The translations under genes were made by a program, and so were the position numbers. From positions 372,001-436,000 of the forward strand of contig NZ_QLZQ01000001.1 of NCBI RefSeq assembly GCF_003289925.1: a DNA stretch of 64,000 nt. The letters are read 5' to 3'. The notes beneath the pieces were generated by a model. The model did not search any database. It was not told where the DNA came from and saw only the letters and a program-made list of their open reading frames with translations. Shown here one piece after another: positions 56,364 through 64,000 of the stretch. Positions within the stretch are counted from its first letter, which is position 1. The number at the start of each line of letters is the position of its first letter. This stretch comes from Planococcus maitriensis. GTDB lineage: Bacteria > Bacillota > Bacilli > Bacillales_A > Planococcaceae.

Positions 56364-56870
56364 TTGCTCCAAGAACATGCAAGAATCGTCGATTTTATCG
56401 CGACGGCCGAAGGAGTAACCGGCCGAAAGAAACTGCAGAAAATGGTCTATATCATGAAAAAGCTCAATGTCCCGTTCAAGGAGAAATATGAATTCCATAT
56501 TTACGGGCCGTACTCGGAAGAATTGACGGCGCGCATCGAGGAATTGTGCGATATGGGCTTTTTATCGGAAGCACTTGAAGACAAAGGATCTTATGTGCAA
56601 TATAAATACGCTGTAACGGACGAAGGCATGGAATTCCGCAATGCCGTCGGCGCGTCGATTCCGCAAAATCCTGAAGCCGCCGCTTTGCTCAATGCCAAAA
56701 GCGCGCGTTTCCTGGAACTGGCCTCGACGCTTTTATACTTCGGCCATCTGGAGCGTGATGAGCAGATCGCCAAATTACATAGCGTTAAAGGCAAGCTCAA
56801 CTTCACTGAAGCCGAAATCGAGGAAGCCTATCGTTTTCTCGGCGAACTCGAGCAATTGAAGCTCGCATAA
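56364..56870 (+). CDS. ywgA: YwgA family protein
   Basis: A 168-residue soluble protein, MLQEHARIVDFIATAEGVTG and onward. GRKKLQKMVYIMKKLNVPF and FHIYGPYSEELTARI are family marks and resemble the winged-helix, antitoxin-like fold seen in some regulators. The start is TTG at 56364 next to the ywfO stop, with AAGGAGGG upstream. Activity unknown; the pairing with ywfO matches B. subtilis order. Confidence 0.85.
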   Translation: MLQEHARIVDFIATAEGVTGRKKLQKMVYIMKKLNVPFKEKYEFHIYGPYSEELTARIEELCDMGFLSEALEDKGSYVQYKYAVTDEGMEFRNAVGASIPQNPEAAALLNAKSARFLELASTLLYFGHLERDEQIAKLHSVKGKLNFTEAEIEEAYRFLGELEQLKLA

Positions 56871-56954
56871 AACTGCACGCAGCAGGATAGTTAGTTATGT
56901 TGTTTCTTTTATATTCAGCATGAGTAGTTGAGAATGTGATAAAATTTCTATTCA
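56871..56954. other. Gap after ywgA with no visible terminator
   Basis: Eighty-odd AT-rich bases leading into repeat R1-C. I see no clear stem-loop terminator for ywfO-ywgA here; the fold inside R1-C may serve. Confidence 0.35.
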
Positions 56955-57093
56955 GCTCTAAAACTAGAGACGGAGCGGAAGGGGCTGACGCCTGTGGGAC
57001 CGAGCGGGCTGGCGAGACAAAGGCGGTGCTTTTCCGCCTTGGCTCAACACCCGCCCCACGGCAAGCAGCCCCTGTAGCGCAGTCGAATAGCGC
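56955..57093 (-). repeat. Intergenic repeat R1, copy C (inverted, different core)
   Basis: Both ends match R1 in reverse: CTCTAAAACTAGAGACGGAG with CGGAAGGGGC at the left, and AGGGGC or CAGCCCC-TGTAGCGCAGTCGAATAGC at the right. The core differs: CGGG and CCCG outer arms enclose AAGGCGG-TGCTTTT-CCGCCTT, a perfect seven-base hairpin. So the ends are conserved while the folded core has changed. Confidence 0.65.
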
Positions 57094-57252
57094 CAGCTAT
57101 TGCCATCTTTTCTTATAGAAGACTTATACTGCGATAGCTGCTGTGTCGAATCCTTTGGTGAAAAAGCAACATAGATTTTCTCCCACCCTTAAATTAGAAA
57201 CCAAGCGGAAGGGGCTGGACGGGTACAGTGGGTTGAGCCCATTTATTTGCGC
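57094..57252. other. Spacer with an R1 end fragment
   Basis: AT-rich spacer; at 57191-57220 AAATTAGAAACCAAGCGGAAGGGGC repeats in part the left end of R1-C, a solo end or remnant. No gene seen. Confidence 0.4.
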
Positions 57253-57281
57253 ATAAAAAAACTCCCCAAGGGGAGTTTTTG
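57253..57281. terminator. Terminator after 4-oxalocrotonate tautomerase gene
   Basis: AAAAACTCCCC pairs with GGGGAGTTTTT around AA. Confidence 0.85.
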
Positions 57282-57282
57282 C

Positions 57283-57468
57283 CTACTCTTCGCTCAACAG
57301 CTTGCCGTTGACGGCGTATTCGCTTTTCTTCAAGTCTTCGAGGAAGACGACAACCTTTTCAGCCGGGGCGCCGGTCGTTTCGGAAACCGCGGCCGTCACT
57401 TTCTCGACAAGCGCGCGTTTTTGTTCAGCGGTGCGTCCTTCGATCATTTTTACAGTTACGTATGGCAT
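57283..57468 (-). CDS. ywhB: 4-oxalocrotonate tautomerase family protein (YwhB-like)
   Basis: A 61-residue tautomerase. After Met removal the N-terminal residue is Pro (MPYVTVKMIEGRTAEQKRAL), the catalytic base of the family, and Arg residues near 11 and 40 are expected to help; position 40 here is Lys (APAEKVVVFLED). B. subtilis YwhB has promiscuous tautomerase activity and an unclear role. AAAGGAG precedes the ATG. It is divergent from ywhD. Confidence 0.9.
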   Translation of the reverse strand: MPYVTVKMIEGRTAEQKRALVEKVTAAVSETTGAPAEKVVVFLEDLKKSEYAVNGKLLSEE

Positions 57469-57532
57469 AATGGATGCAGCTCCTTTTCATTGGATGTTAG
57501 GATTATCATATCAGAATGGAGGAATTGTACAA

Positions 57533-58048
57533 ATGGCAAATGAAGAAAAGCCCAAAAAGAAATTGGGATTCACCATCATAAAAGACGATCCGACAGACGG
57601 GCACAAAGGCTACGGCATCGGTTCCTTGTCACTGGAGAACGTTTCGCCGCTCATCATCGATGTCGAAGAACAGGACGCGGTGCTTGATATCGGCGCGATG
57701 CACGCGAGAAGCCAGACCGAACGCGGCATCAAATTCACGACGAACCGCGAAGACTCCGCAGGCGGAAAAGATTATTGGCTTGTTTGGATCACCATCGATT
57801 TCAATCCGGCAGGGCCTTATTATGCCGGTGTCACGGCATGCGAAATGGTCGTTAACCGCGAAAAGCGGCGCGGCTACAAAATCTTGGCGGACCATGTCAA
57901 CTTGATGGACAAGTCGATGAAGCGAAAAATCATTGTCGACCATATGGACGCGCCGTCGAAAAAAGTGCTCGCCGATTATTTGAAGACCCACAATCCGGAA
58001 ATGTGGGAACGCAGCTCGGAACAATTGCATCATGACTTGTCACAATAA
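57533..58048 (+). CDS. ywhD: YwhD family protein
   Basis: A 171-residue soluble protein beginning MANEEKPKKKLGFTIIKDDP. The family pattern DGHKGYGIGSLSLENVSPLI and GGKDYWLVWITIDFNPAGPY is clear. Function unknown. The start at 57533 has GGAGG nine bases upstream; the frame is open far upstream but only this start has a site. It lies between ywhB and speE as in B. subtilis, where pbpG intervenes; pbpG is absent here. Confidence 0.9.
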   Translation: MANEEKPKKKLGFTIIKDDPTDGHKGYGIGSLSLENVSPLIIDVEEQDAVLDIGAMHARSQTERGIKFTTNREDSAGGKDYWLVWITIDFNPAGPYYAGVTACEMVVNREKRRGYKILADHVNLMDKSMKRKIIVDHMDAPSKKVLADYLKTHNPEMWERSSEQLHHDLSQ

Positions 58049-58099
58049 GCATGGATTCTTGAACGAAATGTGAAAGATGAAATTCGGCCCTTCCGGCAG

Positions 58100-58128
58100 T
58101 TGAAGTTGAGCCGAAAAGAAAGTAAACT
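58100..58128 (+). promoter_or_regulatory. Promoter of the candidate structured RNA
   Basis: TTGAAG (58100-58105), 17 bases, TAAACT (58123-58128). Transcription would begin near 58135, 340 bases before speE. Confidence 0.55.
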
Positions 58129-58134
58129 GAGAGT

Positions 58135-58300
58135 ACAGCTTTTCATCTAGAAAGCTAGGACACCTGATAGCGGGCAAGTGCTGTGAGCCATTGCGACAAA
58201 CCCAAGCCCAATGCCTCATGTCACTTTCTCCGCGCCCATCAGGCCAAAAAGGTTTTCTGTGCAGGGAATCGATTCCCTTTGCAGAAAACCTTTTTGCATG
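58135..58300 (+). ncRNA. Candidate structured RNA or speE leader with terminator
   Basis: From a plausible promoter start the RNA would fold AGCTTT/AAAGCT (58137-58156), then one long nested arm: CCTGAT (58163-58168) with ATCAGG (58238-58243), GGGC with GCCC, AAGTG with CACTT, TGAG with CTCA and CATT with AATG around a 17-base loop. It ends in a 50-base terminator hairpin (58246-58295) with a T5 run. No protein frame fits. It does not look like 6S, SRP, tmRNA or a riboswitch class that I know. It could be a free small RNA or an attenuator for speE-speB. Confidence 0.5.
58246..58295 (+). terminator. Strong terminator upstream of speE
   Basis: AAAAAGGTTTTCTG and CAGAAAACCTTTTT (14 bases) enclose a four-by-four loop and an inner GGGAATC/GATTCCC stem. 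It works in either direction and also lies downstream of ywhD. Confidence 0.85.
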
Positions 58301-58413
58301 CAATGAAGCAGAATCCAGCCCATGCCACTTCGACGGGCATAGTCTGCATTCACCATGCATAGTCTGCGCCGAATCGGGTAAAGAAAAGTGGCGGAAAATA
58401 GTATTGCACTTTT

Positions 58414-58441
58414 GCGGAAAACACTTATACTTTGAAAAGTG
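58414..58441 (+). promoter_or_regulatory. Proximal speE promoter
   Basis: TTGCAC (58414-58419), 16 bases, TATACT (58436-58441), 36 bases before the ATG. This promoter bypasses the terminator. Confidence 0.7.
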
Positions 58442-58476
58442 ATTTCAATCTGATGAATAAAGGAGTTTGATTATAC

Positions 58477-59310
58477 ATGGCAGGATTCTGGTATACCGAA
58501 AAACAAACCGAAAATTTCGGCATTACAATGAAAATCAATAAAACGCTTCACACGGAGCAAACGGATTTCCAATATTTAGAGATGGCTGAAACGGCGGAAT
58601 GGGGCAATATGCTGTTCTTGGACGGCATGGTCATGACTTCCGAAAAAGACGAATTCGTCTATCACGAAATGGTGGCACACGTCCCGCTGTTCACGCATCC
58701 GAACCCTGAGAACGTATTGGTTGTCGGCGGCGGGGACGGCGGCGTCATCCGTGAAATCCTGAAACACCCGTCCGTGAAAAAAGCGACACTTGTCGATATT
58801 GACGGCAAAGTCATCGAGTATTCAAAGAAATTCCTGCCATCGATCGCGTCAGGACTTGAAGATGAGCGCGTGGAAGTGATCGTCGGCGACGGCTTCATGC
58901 ACATTGCGGAAGCGGAAAACGAATACGACGTCATCATGGTCGATTCCACTGAACCAGTCGGGCCGGCAGTGAACTTGTTCTCGAAAGGCTTCTACGCTGG
59001 CATCTCGAAAGCCTTGAAAGAAGACGGCATCTTTGTGGCACAATCCGACAACCCATGGTTCACGCCAGACTTGATCAAGCAAGTGCAAAGCGATGTCAGA
59101 GAGATTTTCCCGATCACGAAACTGTACCTTGCGAACATCCCGACATACCCGAGCGGCCTGTGGTCGTTCACGATCGGTTCGAAAAAATACAACCCGCTGG
59201 AAGTGCCGGCAGAGCGTTTCCACGATATCGAAACGAAATACTATACGCCGGAATTGCACAATGCGGCATTCGTCTTGCCGAAATTCGTGAAAGATTTGAC
59301 GGGTGAATAA
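58477..59310 (+). CDS. speE: Spermidine synthase
   Basis: A 277-residue aminopropyltransferase that joins decarboxylated SAM and putrescine into spermidine. The decarboxylated-SAM site is [19 protein letters not shown] (about 82-100) with the acidic residue in [12 protein letters not shown]; the catalytic Asp is in [12 protein letters not shown] (about 152-163). [19 protein letters not shown] is the gate region. AAAGGAG precedes the ATG. speB follows within two bases. Confidence 0.96.
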   Translation: MAGFWYTEKQTENFGITMKINKTLHTEQTDFQYLEMAETAEWGNMLFLDGMVMTSEKDEFVYHEMVAHVPLFTHPNPENVLVVGGGDGGVIREILKHPSVKKATLVDIDGKVIEYSKKFLPSIASGLEDERVEVIVGDGFMHIAEAENEYDVIMVDSTEPVGPAVNLFSKGFYAGISKALKEDGIFVAQSDNPWFTPDLIKQVQSDVREIFPITKLYLANIPTYPSGLWSFTIGSKKYNPLEVPAERFHDIETKYYTPELHNAAFVLPKFVKDLTGE

Positions 59311-59311
59311 G

Positions 59312-60184
59312 ATGCGCTTCGACGAGACCTATTCAGGAAAAGTGTTCATCAAAAGCCACCCGAATTATGAAGAATCGAAAGCAGTGCTCTACGGCATGCC
59401 GATGGACTGGACGGTCAGCTACCGCCCGGGATCGCGTTTCGGCCCGAATAAAATCCGCGAAGTCTCCATCGGGCTGGAAGAGTACAGCCCGTACCTCGAC
59501 CGCGAGCTTGAAGACGTGAAATTCTTCGATGCAGGGGACATCCCGTTGCCGTTCGGCAACCCGGAAAAATCCCTTCTCGAGATCGAGACCTATGTGCACA
59601 CTTTGTTGGCAGACGGAAAAATCCCGATGGGCATGGGCGGCGAACATTTGGTATCGCTTCCGGTCATGAAAGCGGTCGCGAGCCAATATGATGACCTTGC
59701 CATCATCCATTTCGATGCGCATACCGATCTCCGTGAAAACTACGAAGGCGAAGAGTATTCGCATTCGACGCCGATCCGTAAAATAGCGGACCACATCGGG
59801 CCAAAAAATGTCTACTCGTTCGGCATTCGCTCCGGCATGAAAGAGGAGTTCGAATGGGCGAAAGAGCAAGGCATGCATTTGTATAAATTCGAAGTACTCG
59901 AGCCGTTGAAACAAGTACTGCCGACACTCGACGGCCGTCCGGTCTATATCACGATCGACATGGACGTGCTCGACCCGGCGCACGCTCCTGGAACGGGAAC
60001 GGTCGATGCTGGCGGCATCACATCGCGCGAACTGCTTGCGTCGATCCATGCCATCGCGGCATCCGGCGTCAATGTCGTCGGCTTCGACCTGGTCGAACTG
60101 GCTCCGGTCTATGACCATTCCGACCAGACAGCGAACACCGCAAGCAAACTCATCCGCGAAATGATCCTGGGCTGGGTTAAATAA
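59312..60184 (+). CDS. speB: Agmatinase
   Basis: A 290-residue ureohydrolase that hydrolyses agmatine to putrescine and urea, supplying SpeE. The two manganese ions are held by GGEHLVSLPV (His, about 111), HFDAHTDLR (about 134-142) and TIDMDVLDPAHAPGTGT (about 213-229). SFGIRSGMKEEF matches agmatinases. The ATG at 59312 is just after the speE stop, with GGGTGA upstream. speA is not in the window. Confidence 0.95.
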   Translation: MRFDETYSGKVFIKSHPNYEESKAVLYGMPMDWTVSYRPGSRFGPNKIREVSIGLEEYSPYLDRELEDVKFFDAGDIPLPFGNPEKSLLEIETYVHTLLADGKIPMGMGGEHLVSLPVMKAVASQYDDLAIIHFDAHTDLRENYEGEEYSHSTPIRKIADHIGPKNVYSFGIRSGMKEEFEWAKEQGMHLYKFEVLEPLKQVLPTLDGRPVYITIDMDVLDPAHAPGTGTVDAGGITSRELLASIHAIAASGVNVVGFDLVELAPVYDHSDQTANTASKLIREMILGWVK

Positions 60185-60220
60185 GAAAAGCGGAAGCGCC
60201 CATCGAGTTTCAAAAATGAA

Positions 60221-60260
60221 AGCAAAGCCGGCCTGTGGTTTAAGAGGCCGGTTTTGTTTT
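60221..60260 (+). terminator. Terminator of speE-speB
   Basis: AAGCCGGCCT and AGGCCGGTTT around GTGGTTTAAG, then T-rich. Just before it, at 60186-60206, AAAAGCGGAAGCGCCCATCGAG resembles the start of repeat R3, a truncated copy. Confidence 0.8.
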
Positions 60261-60336
60261 TGCCTAAAACTAAATTACGGCAATGGAGAGCCCTTTGTCA
60301 TTTATAGAAGCATCGAAGGAGCTGGCTCGGATTAGA

Positions 60337-60366
60337 TTGAAAAAACGGCGTCAATCGGGCTATAAT
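60337..60366 (+). promoter_or_regulatory. ywiB-argS promoter
   Basis: TTGAAA (60337-60342), 18 bases, TATAAT (60361-60366). Confidence 0.75.
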
Positions 60367-60401
60367 GAAAAGGTTATTATTTATCGGAAAGGCGGATGCA
60401 C

Positions 60402-60812
60402 ATGAAGAAATCGGTGAAAATCAAATTGAAGACGATCATCCGCCAGCCGGGTGCCGAAGATCAGGTGATGGAACTGCGTTCAGAAGGCGTCCTGACCGAG
60501 AAAAACGGGCGCCGCTATCTGCAATACGATGAGCGGCAGGACGATCTCGATATCCGGACAACGGTCAAACTCGGTGAAACAGATGCCGTCGTGATGCGTA
60601 GCGGAGGCTTGCAGATGCGCCTGCCGTTCCTATTGGATAAGGAACAGACCGGCAATTTGCGCCACGGGGAAGAATCGTTCATGCTGACGACCAAAGCACA
60701 TGAACTCATCATGACGGAAAGCCGTTTCAAAGTGCGCTATGACTTGGCGCTCGGAAACGATTTTGCCGGCGAATACGAAATGGAAATACAGTTTACGGAG
60801 GGAACCAAATGA
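60402..60812 (+). CDS. ywiB: YwiB family protein (DUF1934)
   Basis: A 136-residue calycin-like beta-barrel protein, [20 protein letters not shown] and onward; [20 protein letters not shown] and [17 protein letters not shown] are family marks. Function unknown. The ATG at 60402 is nine bases after AAAGG; an ATG six bases earlier is too close to it. It overlaps argS by ATGA, as in B. subtilis where the two are also neighbours. Confidence 0.88.
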   Translation: MKKSVKIKLKTIIRQPGAEDQVMELRSEGVLTEKNGRRYLQYDERQDDLDIRTTVKLGETDAVVMRSGGLQMRLPFLLDKEQTGNLRHGEESFMLTTKAHELIMTESRFKVRYDLALGNDFAGEYEMEIQFTEGTK

Positions 60813-62470
60813 ACGCAGTAGAACAAGTGCAGCAAAACATTAAACAGGCGATCGCCGAAGCGGTCCAAAAAGCGGGGCTTACAGAAGAACCGGTTCAGGT
60901 CCAATTGGAATCGCCGAGAGACAAAGCGAACGGCGACTACGCGACGAACGTTGCGATGCAATTGACGCGCCTTGCGAAAAAACCGCCACGCGCGATTGCA
61001 GAAGCCATCGTGGAAAATTTGGACACTCAATCAGCGAATATCGAAAAAGTCGACATCGCAGGGCCTGGCTTCATCAACATCATCATCAAAAAAGATTATT
61101 TGAACGATGTCATCAAAACCGTCCTTGAGCAAGGCACGGAATATGGCCGTTCAAATTCAGGCAACAGCCAGCGTATCCAGGTCGAGTTCGTCTCTGCGAA
61201 CCCGACAGGCGACCTTCACTTGGGCCATGCGCGCGGTTCCTCGGTCGGTGATTCCATGTGCAATATCCTGGATCTGGCCGGCTATGACGTGTCCCGTGAA
61301 TATTACATCAACGATGCAGGCAACCAGATCAATAACTTGGCTTTGTCGATCGAAGGGCGTTATTTCGAAGCGCTTGGCAAAGGCGAAAGCATGCCTGAAG
61401 ACGGCTACCGCGGACAGGACATCATCGATATCGCAGCAGCGCTTGTTGAAGAGCACGGCGATAAATTCCTTCATATGACGGAACAAGAACGCTACAAAGC
61501 ATTCCGCGAACACGGCTTGAAAGTGGAGCTTGCGAAATTGCAGAAAGACTTGGCGGATTTCCGTGTCCATTTCGATGTATGGTATTCCGAAACGTCCCTT
61601 TACGAAAACGGCAAGATCGATGCGGCACTGAAAAAACTGCGCGACAATGGCCATATCTACGAAGAAGACGGCGCGACGTGGTTCCGCTCGACGACATTCG
61701 GCGACGACAAAGACCGCGTGCTCATTAAAAACGACGGCACTTACACGTATTTGACGCCGGATATCGCTTACCACGAAGACAAGATCCAGCGCGGCTTCGA
61801 CAAGCTCATCAACATTTGGGGCGCGGACCACCACGGCTACATCCCGCGCATGAAAGCGGCAATCGAAGCGCTTGGCTATGACCGCGATACGCTTGAAGTC
61901 AGCATCATCCAAATGGTCCAATTGTATAAAGACGGCGAAAAGATGAAGATGAGCAAACGTACCGGCAAAGCCGTCACGATGCGCGAATTGGTCGAATTGG
62001 TCGGCCTTGACGCTGTCCGTTATTTCTTTGCGATGCGCTCCGGCGATTCGCATATGGATTTCGATTTGGATTTGGCCGTTTCCCAATCCAACGAAAACCC
62101 GGTTTATTATTCCCAGTACGCACATGCGCGCATCTGCTCGATCTTGCGCCAGGCAGCGGAACAGAACTTCACCGCTTCCACTGGACATCTGGAATTGCTG
62201 ACACATGAAAAAGAAATCGAAGTCTTGAAGAAAATCGGCGATTTCCCGCAAGTCATCGCAGATGCGGCAAAACTGCGTGCGCCTCACCGCGTCACAACGT
62301 ATATTCACGAATTGGCGTCAAGCTTCCACAGTTTCTATAACGCCAATAAAGTGCTCGATGCCAGCAATGAAGAGTTGACGCGTGCACGCCTGGCCTTGAT
62401 TGAAGGAGTTAAAACGACACTTGCAAATGCATTGAAGACAGTCGGCGTCCAAGCTCCTGAAAAAATGTAG
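60809..62470 (+). CDS. argS: Arginyl-tRNA synthetase
   Basis: A 553-residue class I synthetase that charges tRNA-Arg. Residues 1-110 form the Add-1 domain; the HIGH motif appears as [15 protein letters not shown] (His near 137 and 140), and [12 protein letters not shown] (about 380) is the KMSKS loop. The C-terminal DALR helical domain (about 430-553) binds the anticodon. The length matches the Bacillus enzyme. Confidence 0.97.
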   Translation: MNAVEQVQQNIKQAIAEAVQKAGLTEEPVQVQLESPRDKANGDYATNVAMQLTRLAKKPPRAIAEAIVENLDTQSANIEKVDIAGPGFINIIIKKDYLNDVIKTVLEQGTEYGRSNSGNSQRIQVEFVSANPTGDLHLGHARGSSVGDSMCNILDLAGYDVSREYYINDAGNQINNLALSIEGRYFEALGKGESMPEDGYRGQDIIDIAAALVEEHGDKFLHMTEQERYKAFREHGLKVELAKLQKDLADFRVHFDVWYSETSLYENGKIDAALKKLRDNGHIYEEDGATWFRSTTFGDDKDRVLIKNDGTYTYLTPDIAYHEDKIQRGFDKLINIWGADHHGYIPRMKAAIEALGYDRDTLEVSIIQMVQLYKDGEKMKMSKRTGKAVTMRELVELVGLDAVRYFFAMRSGDSHMDFDLDLAVSQSNENPVYYSQYAHARICSILRQAAEQNFTASTGHLELLTHEKEIEVLKKIGDFPQVIADAAKLRAPHRVTTYIHELASSFHSFYNANKVLDASNEELTRARLALIEGVKTTLANALKTVGVQAPEKM

Positions 62471-62498
62471 AAGACAATTAGAACTTTCGGTGTATAAT
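62471..62498 (+). promoter_or_regulatory. btuF riboswitch promoter
   Basis: AAGACA (62471-62476), 16 bases, TATAAT (62493-62498), directly after argS and 29 bases before the riboswitch. Confidence 0.65.
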
Positions 62499-62526
62499 GG
62501 AATCATCAAATCAACTGAATAGCAAT

Positions 62527-62698
62527 CATGAAGGTGCTTATGTCTAAGAACATGAGTTAAAAGGGAAGCCGGTGCGATTCCGGCGCGGTCCCGCCACTGT
62601 ATGTGAGAGCGAACTGCAAATTGTCACTGGGAATATCCCGGGAAGGCGCAGCGAGCGATGACCACAAGCCAGGAGACCTGCCTTCATGAACAACGAAC
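62527..62698 (+). promoter_or_regulatory. Cobalamin riboswitch
   Basis: A B12-sensing RNA domain. P1 is CATGAAGG (62527-62534) with CCTTCATG (62691-62698). The conserved core is easily read: AAGGTGC, then GGGAAGCCGGTGCGATTCCGG, GCGGTCCCGCCACTGT, and near the end AAGCCAGGAGACCTGCC. Such RNAs bind adenosyl- or methylcobalamin and shut off uptake genes. A terminator follows at 62752, so control is probably by transcription termination, and the gene behind encodes a B12/corrinoid-type binding protein, which fits. Confidence 0.96.
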
Positions 62699-62751
62699 CG
62701 TAAGCTTGCGAGGACAGGCCGGACGCGCATGCTCTTTCGCGAACCGTCCTG

Positions 62752-62789
62752 TAAGTCCCCCGCAGTTTCACTGCAGGGGACTTTTTTTA
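62752..62789 (+). terminator. Riboswitch terminator
   Basis: AAGTCCCCCGCAG pairs with CTGCAGGGGACTT around TTTCA, then T7. The segment before it (AGGAC near 62710 and GTCCT near 62746) can pair as an alternative fold that might allow read-through. Confidence 0.85.
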
Positions 62790-62795
62790 TCGAAA

Positions 62796-62904
62796 AGCGG
62801 AAGTGCCCGTTTAGCTCCGACAGGCATAAGACGATCTGGCGAAGCGGCGCTTTTTGCCGCACAGCCAGAATGGCTTATGACCCGAGGAGCTGGGCACTGG
62901 AGTC
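62796..62904 (+). repeat. Intergenic repeat R3, copy A
   Basis: A long folded repeat beginning AAAAGCGGAAGTGCCC. Nested stems: AGTGCCC (62802-62808) with GGGCACT (62892-62898); AGCTCC with GGAGCT; CATAAG (62825-62830) with CTTATG; TCTGGC with GCCAGA; GCGGC with GCCGC around GCTTTTT. The invariant CGACAGGCATAAGACG and GGCTTATGACCCGAG are signs of a widespread Bacillales intergenic repeat type, as far as I recall. Confidence 0.75.
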
Positions 62905-62915
62905 TAGACAAGAAG

Positions 62916-63022
62916 AAATGTGGAAGAGGCCGCTTTGCCTCGACAGGCGTAAGACGGATGCCCGAAGTGGCGCTTTCCAGCCGCACAGGGCAGTCGGCTT
63001 ATGACCCGAGCGAGCGCTTGGT
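62916..63022 (+). repeat. Intergenic repeat R3, copy B
   Basis: Second copy in tandem. CGACAGGCGTAAGACGGATGCCC and GGGCAGTCGGCTTATGACCCGAG repeat the core in the same order. The stem TCTGGC/GCCAGA of copy A is TGCCC/GGGCA here, so pairing is kept while sequence changes; CGTAAG/CTTATG uses one G-T pair. Confidence 0.75.
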
Positions 63023-63052
63023 AGGCGAAATACAAAAACAGGAGGAAAAAAG

Positions 63053-64000
63053 ATGGGAAACATATGGAAATTTGGGGCGGCTGCAGGGATGGCCGCCATG
63101 GTACTGGCTGGATGCGGCGACGGGGCAGAGCCTGTCGAAGATCAAGATGTAGAAACACCGGCAGAACCGCCGTCGGAAGTAACGGAATCAGAGTTCCCGG
63201 TCACCCTGGTCGATGCCATGGGCGATGAAGTGGCCATTGAAGAAGAGCCGGAATCCTTCGTCTCGATGCTGCCTTCGAATACGGAAATCGCTTATGAACT
63301 AGGCCTTGGGGAAAAGTTGGTCGGTGTTTCCGATTTTGATAATTATCCGGCAGAAGTTGCGGATATCGAAAAGATCGGCGGCCAGGAGTTCAATGTCGAG
63401 AAAATCATCAGCTTGCAGCCAGACCTAGTGCTGGCACATGAGTCGGGAATCGGCACTTGGGCTGATGGGCTTCAGCAATTGCGCGATGCAGGGGTGAACG
63501 TCTTTGTCGTGGATAACGCTGAAACTTTCGAAGAAGTGTATGACACCATTTCGGTCATCGGCCAAGCATCGGGGGCTGTAGAGGAAGCGGATGCCTTGAT
63601 TGAAGAAATGGAAACCCAAGTGGCGGAAATCGAGGAACTCTCGGCGGGTGTGGAAGAGAAGAAATCGGTTTTCGTTGAAGTCGGAAGCGATCCTGAGCTA
63701 TATACCGCAGGAACTGGGACATTCATCGATGAAATGCTGTCGATGATCCAAGCTGAAAACGTGGCAGGAGACCAGCAAGGCTGGGCGAACATGAGCCAGG
63801 AGGCAGTGGTCGCGGCAGATCCGGAAGTCATCATTACCACTGAAGGAACATATATCGAAGACGCTGTCGAAAAGATCAAGGAGCGCAATGGCTATGGGCA
63901 AGTAACTGCGGTTCAGGAAGATGCGGTTTTTGAAGTGGACCCAGATACACTGACCCGTTCAGGCCCACGTTTGACAGAAGGTTTGATGACGATGGCAGAA
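63053..64000 (+). CDS. btuF: Cobalamin/iron-type ABC solute-binding lipoprotein (BtuF-like), cut by right edge
   Basis: An open frame of 316 codons reaches the edge without a stop. MGNIWKFGAAAGMAAMVLAGC gives a lipobox LAGC with C21. The mature part is a class III binding protein: PVTLVDAMGDEVAIEEEPES, then SMLPSNTEIAYELGLGEKLV and IGGQEFNVEKIISLQPDLVL, the BtuF/FhuD fold with a long backbone helix near 180-205. The cobalamin riboswitch upstream indicates a corrinoid ligand. GGAGG lies seven bases before the ATG. The permease and ATPase genes would be expected beyond the edge. Confidence 0.9.
   Translation, partial: MGNIWKFGAAAGMAAMVLAGCGDGAEPVEDQDVETPAEPPSEVTESEFPVTLVDAMGDEVAIEEEPESFVSMLPSNTEIAYELGLGEKLVGVSDFDNYPAEVADIEKIGGQEFNVEKIISLQPDLVLAHESGIGTWADGLQQLRDAGVNVFVVDNAETFEEVYDTISVIGQASGAVEEADALIEEMETQVAEIEELSAGVEEKKSVFVEVGSDPELYTAGTGTFIDEMLSMIQAENVAGDQQGWANMSQEAVVAADPEVIITTEGTYIEDAVEKIKERNGYGQVTAVQEDAVFEVDPDTLTRSGPRLTEGLMTMAE

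Noticed and set aside
56955-57093. Frame of 60 codons over R1-C (56936-57118)
   Set aside because: No ribosome site and the sequence is explained by the R1 repeat.
61157-62308. Minus-strand frame of 383 codons
   Set aside because: Antisense shadow of argS; it lacks any family pattern.
62658-63152. Plus-strand frame of 164 codons through the riboswitch end, terminator and R3
   Set aside because: It overlaps well-defined RNA structures and btuF in another frame and has no ribosome site.

Overview
The window is ordinary low-GC Gram-positive chromosome, most likely from a Planococcaceae member (Planococcus/Planomicrobium type). The basis is Bacillales-specific content (bshB2-yojF, hemQ, lipL, ywdI-ywdK beside ung, ywfO-ywgA-ywhB-ywhD-speE-speB-ywiB-argS in Bacillus subtilis-like order, tcyABC, yheI/yheH, DegV, SE-type coiled-coil protein), strong Shine-Dalgarno sites with frequent GTG/TTG starts, and several families of GC-rich structured intergenic repeats. 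I assign the genus by inference only. No prophage, insertion-sequence transposase, CRISPR array, tRNA or rRNA was seen.

Layout. 1-16.8 kb: a PAS sensor fragment cut by the left edge, a DMT exporter, a heterodimeric ABC exporter, a double GNAT, a YusW-like lipoprotein, a kynA-glpQ-small membrane protein operon, DUF2804, DegV, PlsY, an M20 dipeptidase, a CNNM/CorC protein, an ECF sigma factor and a PLD protein. 16.8-17.9 kb is a gene-free repeat island. 18-29.3 kb: ABC-F, cation/proton antiporter, FMN reductase, topB, ybaK, yczE, then a yrrT-luxS-mccA-mccB operon converting SAM by-products to homocysteine, AI-2 and cysteine. 29.5-35 kb: secreted M6 protease, MarR-YhgE operon, kbl. 35-35.7 kb is a second repeat island. 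35.7-44.5 kb: amidohydrolase, divergent dipeptide epimerase and YfcC transporter (cell-wall peptide or amino-acid use), cystine importer tcyABC, threonine dehydrogenase (partner of kbl), YjiH. 44.9-56.9 kb: bacillithiol genes bshB2-yojF, an orphan oligopeptide-type permease pair, pdxK, ung-ywdI-ywdK, an acyltransferase, hemQ/lipL divergent pair, ywfO-ywgA. 57-64 kb: a repeat island, 4-OT, ywhD, a candidate structured RNA, speE-speB, ywiB-argS, and a cobalamin riboswitch controlling btuF, which runs off the right edge.

The most unusual content lies between genes. A repeat family (here R2) occurs as three tandem copies at 17.1-17.9 kb and once at 35.5 kb; its copies differ by compensatory base changes that keep the same nested stems, so it looks like a structured RNA or a folded mobile DNA. 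A second family (R1) lies just upstream of R2 in both islands and inverted at 57 kb. A small hairpin-bearing insert is found inside one R2 copy and inside one R1 copy. A third family (R3) sits twice between the B12 riboswitch terminator and btuF. A separate approximately 165-nt promoter-stem-terminator unit upstream of speE has the organisation of a small RNA or an attenuating leader.
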